Below, piece by piece: positions 1 through 5,565 of a DNA stretch of 8,463 nt. This DNA comes from Sporosarcina sp. (GTDB taxonomy: Bacteria; Bacillota; Bacilli; Bacillales_A; Planococcaceae): positions 1 through 8,463 of the forward strand of contig JARIDM010000137.1 of assembly GCA_029263945.1 (NCBI GenBank). Direction: 5' to 3'. Position 1 is the stretch's first letter, and every line of letters starts with the position of its first letter. The notes beneath the pieces were generated by a model. The model was not told the origin of the DNA, did not search any database, and saw only the letters and a list, made by a program, of their open reading frames with translations. The position numbers and the translations under genes were made by a program.

Positions 1-616
1 CAATGTAAGGCCCTATTGGACAACTTCCCGCTAAGCTTTTGCCAAGAAACGACTGGATATGCGCCGCTTGGACATCGCGCGCCGTAACGTCATTCGCAAT
101 AGAATAACCGAATATATGGTCATAAGCGAGTTGTTTTGGAATATTGCGCCCACCTTTTGTAATGACAACGGCGAGTTCACCTTCGTAATCTAAGTTTTCC
201 GTTAGCGCTTGATGGACGGGTAAATCTTGTTCATCCGCAGCAATGGCTGTCGTCGCCTTCGAAAAAACATATAATTTCTCTGGTGCTGCCGCATCCCCCA
301 TCTCATTTGCATGATCTAAATAGTTTTTACCGACACAAATAACATTTTTAGGCGTTCGTGGCACAGGCGCTAACCAAGTGACAGCACTAAATGCATATTT
401 AAATTGTGTATGCTCATCCTGTGCTGCACGTTTCACAAGTTGACGAATCCTTTCGACGAAATCGAGTCCCGATGCAATGCCCTCAATCATTGTTTGTGGA
501 AAATCACGCTCATTATAATAAACGGCAAGCGCTAATACGTCCCACACTGCCTCTTCCCTTTTGGCTTTTGGGCCGAACAATGTTTTTCCTTCGTATTGGA
601 ACGATAACAATTTCAT
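1..616 (-). CDS. Fumarylacetoacetate hydrolase (FAH) family protein, YisK-like; 3' end cut by window edge
   Basis: I translated 205 codons from the ATG at 614-616 with no stop before the left edge. The protein looks like the FAH superfamily, whose members are metal-dependent cytosolic enzymes that hydrolyse, decarboxylate or isomerise beta-keto acids and related compounds. Visible motifs are CVGKNYLDHANEMG (residues 94-107, with His102 and Glu105), DYEGELAVVI (143-152, with Glu145 and Glu147) and NDVTARD (175-181, with Asp176). Glu145, Glu147 and Asp176 fit the family's carboxylate metal-binding triad. About 85 N-terminal residues precede the catalytic domain, as in Bacillus YisK (about 300 residues), so roughly the last 95 residues are missing here. 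B. subtilis YisK has been reported as an oxaloacetate decarboxylase. Assigning that activity here is inference, because catechol-pathway hydratases and isomerases of the same superfamily look similar. The gene has its own ribosome-binding site and a likely promoter in the 72-base gap after the DUF418 gene. Confidence 0.9.
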   Translation of the reverse strand, partial: MKLLSFQYEGKTLFGPKAKREEAVWDVLALAVYYNERDFPQTMIEGIASGLDFVERIRQLVKRAAQDEHTQFKYAFSAVTWLAPVPRTPKNVICVGKNYLDHANEMGDAAAPEKLYVFSKATTAIAADEQDLPVHQALTENLDYEGELAVVITKGGRNIPKQLAYDHIFGYSIANDVTARDVQAAHIQSFLGKSLAGSCPIGPYI

Positions 617-626
617 CTCTCATCCA

Positions 627-633
627 TCTCCTC
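627..633 (-). promoter_or_regulatory. Ribosome-binding site of the FAH-family gene
   Basis: On the minus strand this reads GAGGAGA, 10 bases before the ATG at 614-616. Two other ATGs lie between the site and the chosen start. The nearer, at 621-623, is out of frame with the FAH motifs. The 614-616 ATG gives a protein beginning MKLLSFQYEGKTLFG, the expected opening beta-hairpin of YisK-like proteins. Confidence 0.6.
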
Positions 634-641
634 GTCATAGT

Positions 642-670
642 ATTCTATCTATTCTGTATTAATACGACAA
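642..670 (-). promoter_or_regulatory. Putative sigma-A promoter for the FAH-family gene
   Basis: On the minus strand, TTGTCG (665-670, 4 of 6 matches to TTGACA) is followed after exactly 17 bases by TAGAAT (642-647, 5 of 6 matches to TATAAT). Transcription would start near 635 and give a very short leader of about 20 bases that begins next to the GAGGAGA ribosome-binding site. The region is AT-rich, so chance matches are possible, but spacing and placement are both right. It suggests the FAH gene can be expressed independently of the addBA-DUF418 operon. Confidence 0.45.
656..665. repeat. 10-base perfect palindrome GTATTAATAC in the promoter spacer
   Basis: GTATTAATAC equals its own reverse complement. 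It lies between the proposed -35 and -10 boxes of the FAH gene and touches the edge of the -35 box. A regulator dimer could bind there, but ten AT-rich bases can also form a palindrome by chance. No second copy is visible nearby. It is not a terminator, having no GC-rich stem and no following T-run. Confidence 0.25.
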
Positions 671-688
671 ACACAAGCGAAACCCCTT

Positions 689-1858
689 CTATTTTGTCGA
701 ATCTTTCCCATAAGTTCCGATTCGCCATAACTTCTCAATCGGCCCCGTTCGAAATTTAGCCAGCCAGAACTCAGCGAAAATAACTTGAAGGATAAACACA
801 CCTATCGCTATAAAAGTTCCTGTCCACACACTTACTTTTCCATATAACCCAAACCCATATGAATAGAAAATAAGGGTGGCTAGTATAGATTGTGTTATAT
901 AAGTGGTCAGTGACATTCTGCCTGCTTTTCCTACTGGACTAAAGAATGCGCTGAACTTAGCTGACGTGCTCACGAAAAGGAATAAGGCGATATAACCAGC
1001 AGCTAACAGAACGCCCCCAAATGTATCTTGAAGCTGTACGATGTCATAGGAGGGGGTGCGCACATAAGGCAATACTTTAATCCCGAGACCGATTGGCAAA
1101 GTGATCAGCGCAACTAAAAGAAGTTTACCTTTAACCTCAGACGCTCGTTCAAACAGTTTATATTTCGACATCGCTGCCCCGAACATAATGAGCGGTAAGA
1201 TAATAAATATGCCTAAAAATGTACTGCTCAGTCCATACGTTAACCACTCCATTAGGCGAAAATAGAATATCTCACTCACTGTGCCTATCGAAAATGTAGA
1301 AAGCGCGGCCTCTATTTTACCTGTATCTATTAATTCTGCAGCCATTAGATCTGGATCTATACGCACAACCAACTTTGTCATTACATACAGAAAGCCAACG
1401 GGAATGACATATAAAACGGTCGCAAAAGACCACAACCATTTTGCTGGCATCCGCACGAGAAAGAGTAATAGAAAACCAAGTGTTGCATACGTGAATAAAA
1501 TGTCACCTGACCAGATGAATACCGCATGAATTAAGCCGAAAGCGAGTAAAACGGTCAGTCTTCTCACCATCATCGAGGTAAATCTTTGATTGGTCTTCAA
1601 TGCTTTTTCATATTGCATATTCATACCATAACCAAATAAAAAGGCAAAAATCGGATAAAAGCTTCCTTGAACAAAGATATCGATCCAAGCAAAAGCCGTT
1701 GCATCGCTCCCTGTGCTGAACCACGTATAAGGATCGATATACATCATAGGGGAATGGAACATCAACATGTTCGCGATGAAAATTCCTAAGAGTGAAAAAC
1801 CTCTAAGCAAATCTAATGATTCCACTCGATTTTTTTCTGATGTTGAGGTTAATTTCAC
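689..1858 (-). CDS. DUF418 family multi-pass membrane protein
   Basis: This is a 389-residue integral membrane protein of unknown function, related to the YeiB/YxaH/YrkO group. The N-terminus carries the family signature R11-x4-D16-x2-R19-G20, running into the first hydrophobic segment (about 17-34, ending LGIFIAN). Further hydrophobic stretches lie near 59-79, 100-116, 119-135, 143-164, 206-229, 245-264, 281-297, 318-336 and 345-367, so about ten membrane spans. The C-terminal DUF418 domain shows GRMSLTTYITQS (313-324) and the closing FRTGPIEKLWR (369-379). DUF418 proteins share the D-x2-RG opening with membrane acyltransferase-like families, so a transfer reaction on an envelope substrate is possible but unproven. 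The start is GTG at 1856-1858, overlapping the addA stop as GTGA, with AGGAGG seven bases upstream. The next ATG would remove the signature motif and most of the first membrane span. The gene is full length with stop TAG at 689-691. The tight coupling implies expression together with addA. Confidence 0.9.
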   Translation of the reverse strand: MKLTSTSEKNRVESLDLLRGFSLLGIFIANMLMFHSPMMYIDPYTWFSTGSDATAFAWIDIFVQGSFYPIFAFLFGYGMNMQYEKALKTNQRFTSMMVRRLTVLLAFGLIHAVFIWSGDILFTYATLGFLLLFLVRMPAKWLWSFATVLYVIPVGFLYVMTKLVVRIDPDLMAAELIDTGKIEAALSTFSIGTVSEIFYFRLMEWLTYGLSSTFLGIFIILPLIMFGAAMSKYKLFERASEVKGKLLLVALITLPIGLGIKVLPYVRTPSYDIVQLQDTFGGVLLAAGYIALFLFVSTSAKFSAFFSPVGKAGRMSLTTYITQSILATLIFYSYGFGLYGKVSVWTGTFIAIGVFILQVIFAEFWLAKFRTGPIEKLWRIGTYGKDSTK

Positions 1859-4800
1859 TGCTCATCCTCCTGTACACGCACAATGCTTTCTCCATCAAAT
1901 AGATAAAGCACCATTTCTTTGATCACAATATTCGTCACAGATTCAATCGCCTTTTTATATAAGTTCAATTGAATGCCGTAGCGTTTCTGCATTTCTACTT
2001 TTACTTCTTCTGCTGATTTATAACGGCCCTCTACCCGGTCTGTTTTGTAATCTAACAACACCCAGCCGTCCGCTTCTTTGAATAGACAATCTGCAATTCC
2101 TTGAAGAATTTGATAGTCTCCCGCATCTTCATGTGCGTAGGTAAACGGCAATTCCCTATAAACTTCTTGTGATTGTTGCAAACGTTTGGCAATATCTGTT
2201 TTAAAAAACTGTTCGACTGCTTTCACATTTACGGCAGACGCTTCTTCTTTCGTGAGTAATTGACGCTCGACTAAAGAAACAAGCAGCGCTTCAATTTGTG
2301 CAACGGATTGTAATTCAGTGAACTCAATATGTTGCATGACAGTATGCATCGCAGTTCCGATTTCTGCTGGAGATAGTGCGCGCGATTGCATAAATTCAGG
2401 TCGACGATGCAAATAAGCGGTACTTACTTCATCTGTCGAACCATTTATCGAATCCTCTTCTTGTTCAAGAAGTGCTAAACGTTTCAGTTCACTGACTGTT
2501 TGTTTAGAACGCTTCAACGTCGAAGCAACAGCTGGATACGTCCAATTAAAGCGACGTGCCACTTCCTCATATATAGTTGGATCGACTGCTGGTTGAGCTT
2601 CAACGATTGTTTCTGGTACTTCAACATCCAGGACTTCCTCAATAGTTTCTCCTTGTACAAAAGAAAACGGGAAAGCATCAATCTTCCAAACTGAAGGATC
2701 CGATACAAATTGTCCCCCTGCAATGACATCAAACTTTCCGTAATCGGTGTGTCTCGCAACTGCCGGACCAATCCAATCTAAATAACTGTTCGCACGTGAA
2801 CGTGTATATTCAGGCAACATGAGTGCAGGATCAACTAACTGTGCATCCTGCCATTTCCCCATTTCACGTTCTATGTCTTTCACCGAACCAATCAGTTCTA
2901 AATGTTCTTTTGCTCTCGTCATTGCGACATATAAAACACGCATTTCTTCTGCACGCATTTCAAGTTGCTTCTTTTCCTTCATTGCTAAAAAAGGGAGAGA
3001 TGTATACGTAATCCGCTTTTCTGCATCTACTGCTTTAACGGCCAACCCAAAATGTTGGTCAAATAAATACGCTTCGTTAAAATCCATTTGATTGAATTTT
3101 CGTCCAACGCCTGCGATAAAGACATACGGAAACTCAAGTCCTTTTGAAGAATGAATCGTCATTAACCGAACGACATCTTCCTGTTCTGACAGTGCCCGTG
3201 CCTCCCCTAAGTCATCGCCGCGTTTTCTCATGCGGTCAACAAATCGAAGGAAACGGAATAAGCCTCTAAAAGAAGTCTTTTCATAGTCAATGGCACGGTC
3301 ATGCAGCGCACGCAAATTGGCTTGGCGTTGTTTCCCGTTCGCCGTCGCCCCCACCATTTCGTAATAATGCGTATCCGTATACACTTGCCAAATCAGTTCA
3401 GACAAAGAACCACGACGTGCTAAGTTCCGCCAATCTTCAAATTGGGTAAAGAAACGATTCAATTTTTCTTCTGTGGCCATCGGTAGACCTGAACCGCCTG
3501 TCTCCCTAAAGCGTTTTAAGGCTTCATAAAACGGCTCATTTTTTGCAGCCAATCGAACTTGGGCCAATTCATTCTCAGTCATGCCAATAAAGGGCGAGCG
3601 TAAGACAGATGCCAACGGAATATCTTGATACGGATTATCAATCACCCTGAGTGTATTTAACATAATCATTACTTCTAACGTATCAAAATACCCTGTAGAT
3701 AAATTCGCATAGATCGGAATCCCTGCCAATTTAAATTCTTCAACAATCTCACCAGACCAAGACATCGAACGCATTAAGATGACAATGTCCCGGTATTCAA
3801 GCGGACGGCGTTTATCAGAAAAAGCATCCGTTACTTCCGTTCCAGCAGCCATTAACGATTGAATGCGTTGAATGATATACCTCGCTTCTGCTTGGGAACT
3901 TTTCAACGTGCCCCCTGTTAATTCGATTTCTAGCGGATCTACACTTGACTCTTCATCGTCATCTTCGTAAAGAATCGTCAACTCAGCAGCCATTTCCTGT
4001 TCCGGATACTGCGCACCGTACTTAAGGGAAGCCGCATGATCATAGTCAATACCGCCAACTCGTGCGCCCATCACTTGTGAAAAAATGAAGTTTGTAGCGT
4101 CTAATACCTCTTTACGACTTCTAAAATTCGCACTTAAATCTATTTTTACGCCTGATTCGCCAAATTCATCTGTAAAGCGATTATATTTCCCGAGAAATAA
4201 ATTAGGTTCTGCAAGTCTGAAACCGTAAATCGATTGCTTCACGTCTCCGACCATAAATAAGTTTCCGTTCGCTTCATCCCCACTTTTCACGAGCTTTACA
4301 ATGGTCTCTTGTAATAAATTTGTATCTTGGTACTCATCGACTAAAACTTCTGCAAAACGAGCGCGGTAGTCATTGGCGATATCAGAAGGAATCAACTTCC
4401 CGTCTTTTTCTACGGATAAAATACGTAACGCATAATGCTCTAAATCAGAGAAATCCACAATGCCCCGTTCAATTTTAACTTTTTCATAGCGTTTGCCGAA
4501 ATCGACGACCAAGTCAATTAACGTATGCATAGAAGGCGCCATTAATGTAATCTCAGCGAGCAACTTTTGGGGTGGCCTGATGAAATACGCTTCTTGGAGT
4601 TCGCCAACAATCTTCTTCACAACGTCTCGAATGGCCTTTGCACGTGCAGCTAATTCTTCATCACACGCGTCTTTCTTAATCGCGCCTGCACGTGTCCATT
4701 TTAGCGTTTTAAAATACTCGTAGGTTTCTTCCCAAGTCCCTAGCGAAATGCGGCGAATCGCTTCGTCAATCCATAGCAAGTCAGATTCAGCCGTTTTAAC

Positions 4801-5565
4801 AAGTGGCGCTGGCCCTTCTGGCATCCTAGCAATTCGTATTAAATCGCCCGTCAAAGCCGCCGCTTCTTCTAACGAATGCTGAATGGCTGTTTTTAACGGA
4901 CCAATAAACGTCAATTCATCGATCGTTTGCACATGCTCAATTTCATATTGTGCTGGAATTTGAGCGAGCCAAACATCAGGTTGCGGATGAACACGCGAGT
5001 AATCGTATAAACGACTAATGAGCTTTTCGATTAACTGGTCATCCCGGTCTGTCGTAAAACTATCTGCTAATCGGTAAACCGCTTCTGGATTTTCTACACT
5101 GTACGCATCTTCTAACACCGCACCCATCGCATCGTCCCGAAGCAATGCGGCCTCTGTGCTGTCAGCTACTCTGAAACCAGGATCGATGTCTAGCATATAT
5201 GCATATTGCCGCACCACATTTTGACAAAATGAATGCAGCGTCGACACTTGTGCTTTATTGAGTAAATTTAACTGCCTACGCAAATGAACAGAGGCTGGTT
5301 TCTCCGCAATGGCTTCTTCCAACGCTTCCGCCATTCGATGTCTCATTTCTGCCGCTGCTGCATTCGTAAACGTCACCACGAGTAATTCATCGACATCGAT
5401 CGGATTTTCTTCGTTGATCACTTTTTCGATCATTCTTGTGATTAACACTTTGGTCTTTCCTGAACCAGCGGCAGCAGAAACGAGAATATCTCGTCCCGAA
5501 GCCCAAATCGCTTTCCACTGATCATCTGTAAACGTCAATCCCTCAGGTTTCACGGGTATGTTCAT
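1855..5565 (-). CDS. addA: ATP-dependent helicase/nuclease subunit A (AddA)
   Basis: Complete 1236-residue AddA (B. subtilis AddA is about 1232). It is the motor of the AddAB helicase-nuclease, which unwinds and degrades double-strand break ends until Chi is met, leaving a 3' tail for RecA. The UvrD/SF1A motifs are all present: Q16; Walker A AAAGSGKT with Lys37; motif Ia VVTFTNAAAAEMR; motif II VDEYQDT (Asp410, Glu411); motif III GDVKQSIYGFR (440-450); motif IV LSANFRS (477-483); motif V TIHSSKGLEF (803-812); motif VI YVAMTRAKEH with Arg884. The C-terminal RecB-type nuclease has GTAMH (His1074), GIAD (Asp1159), LLDYKTD (Asp1172, Lys1174) and QLNLY (Gln1199). Asp1172 carries the same number as the catalytic aspartate known from B. 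subtilis AddA. This nuclease normally cuts the strand on the 3'-ended side. The start is ATG at 5563-5565 with AGGAGGT eight bases upstream, and the first 23 bases overlap the end of addB. No frameshift or missing residue is seen. Confidence 0.98.
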   Translation of the reverse strand: MNIPVKPEGLTFTDDQWKAIWASGRDILVSAAAGSGKTKVLITRMIEKVINEENPIDVDELLVVTFTNAAAAEMRHRMAEALEEAIAEKPASVHLRRQLNLLNKAQVSTLHSFCQNVVRQYAYMLDIDPGFRVADSTEAALLRDDAMGAVLEDAYSVENPEAVYRLADSFTTDRDDQLIEKLISRLYDYSRVHPQPDVWLAQIPAQYEIEHVQTIDELTFIGPLKTAIQHSLEEAAALTGDLIRIARMPEGPAPLVKTAESDLLWIDEAIRRISLGTWEETYEYFKTLKWTRAGAIKKDACDEELAARAKAIRDVVKKIVGELQEAYFIRPPQKLLAEITLMAPSMHTLIDLVVDFGKRYEKVKIERGIVDFSDLEHYALRILSVEKDGKLIPSDIANDYRARFAEVLVDEYQDTNLLQETIVKLVKSGDEANGNLFMVGDVKQSIYGFRLAEPNLFLGKYNRFTDEFGESGVKIDLSANFRSRKEVLDATNFIFSQVMGARVGGIDYDHAASLKYGAQYPEQEMAAELTILYEDDDEESSVDPLEIELTGGTLKSSQAEARYIIQRIQSLMAAGTEVTDAFSDKRRPLEYRDIVILMRSMSWSGEIVEEFKLAGIPIYANLSTGYFDTLEVMIMLNTLRVIDNPYQDIPLASVLRSPFIGMTENELAQVRLAAKNEPFYEALKRFRETGGSGLPMATEEKLNRFFTQFEDWRNLARRGSLSELIWQVYTDTHYYEMVGATANGKQRQANLRALHDRAIDYEKTSFRGLFRFLRFVDRMRKRGDDLGEARALSEQEDVVRLMTIHSSKGLEFPYVFIAGVGRKFNQMDFNEAYLFDQHFGLAVKAVDAEKRITYTSLPFLAMKEKKQLEMRAEEMRVLYVAMTRAKEHLELIGSVKDIEREMGKWQDAQLVDPALMLPEYTRSRANSYLDWIGPAVARHTDYGKFDVIAGGQFVSDPSVWKIDAFPFSFVQGETIEEVLDVEVPETIVEAQPAVDPTIYEEVARRFNWTYPAVASTLKRSKQTVSELKRLALLEQEEDSINGSTDEVSTAYLHRRPEFMQSRALSPAEIGTAMHTVMQHIEFTELQSVAQIEALLVSLVERQLLTKEEASAVNVKAVEQFFKTDIAKRLQQSQEVYRELPFTYAHEDAGDYQILQGIADCLFKEADGWVLLDYKTDRVEGRYKSAEEVKVEMQKRYGIQLNLYKKAIESVTNIVIKEMVLYLFDGESIVRVQEDEQ
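1866..1871 (-). promoter_or_regulatory. Ribosome-binding site of the DUF418 gene, inside the end of addA
   Basis: A perfect AGGAGG on the minus strand lies seven bases before the GTG start at 1856-1858. It sits within codons for the last few residues of AddA (before EDEQ-stop). The strong site decides the unusual GTG start and supports real translation. Together with the GTGA overlap it points to translational coupling or re-initiation after AddA. Confidence 0.85.

Noticed and set aside
406..759. A 117-codon plus-strand open frame spanning the start of the FAH gene, the gap and the end of the DUF418 gene
   Set aside because: It runs antisense to two well-supported genes, its protein resembles nothing I recognise, and it has no convincing ribosome-binding site. 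The hydrophobic part is a by-product of the AT-rich gap.
1281..1529. Plus-strand open frames opposite the DUF418, addA and addB genes (for example 1281-1529, 2819-3091, 4493-4723, 5309-5521, 7203-7409)
   Set aside because: All lie antisense to conserved coding sequence, are short, and lack recognisable domains or ribosome-binding sites.
2514..2771. An 85-codon minus-strand frame inside addA, out of frame with it
   Set aside because: The addA frame is continuous through here and aligns as AddA on both sides, so this is neither a frameshift nor a nested gene. The composition looks like a shadow frame.
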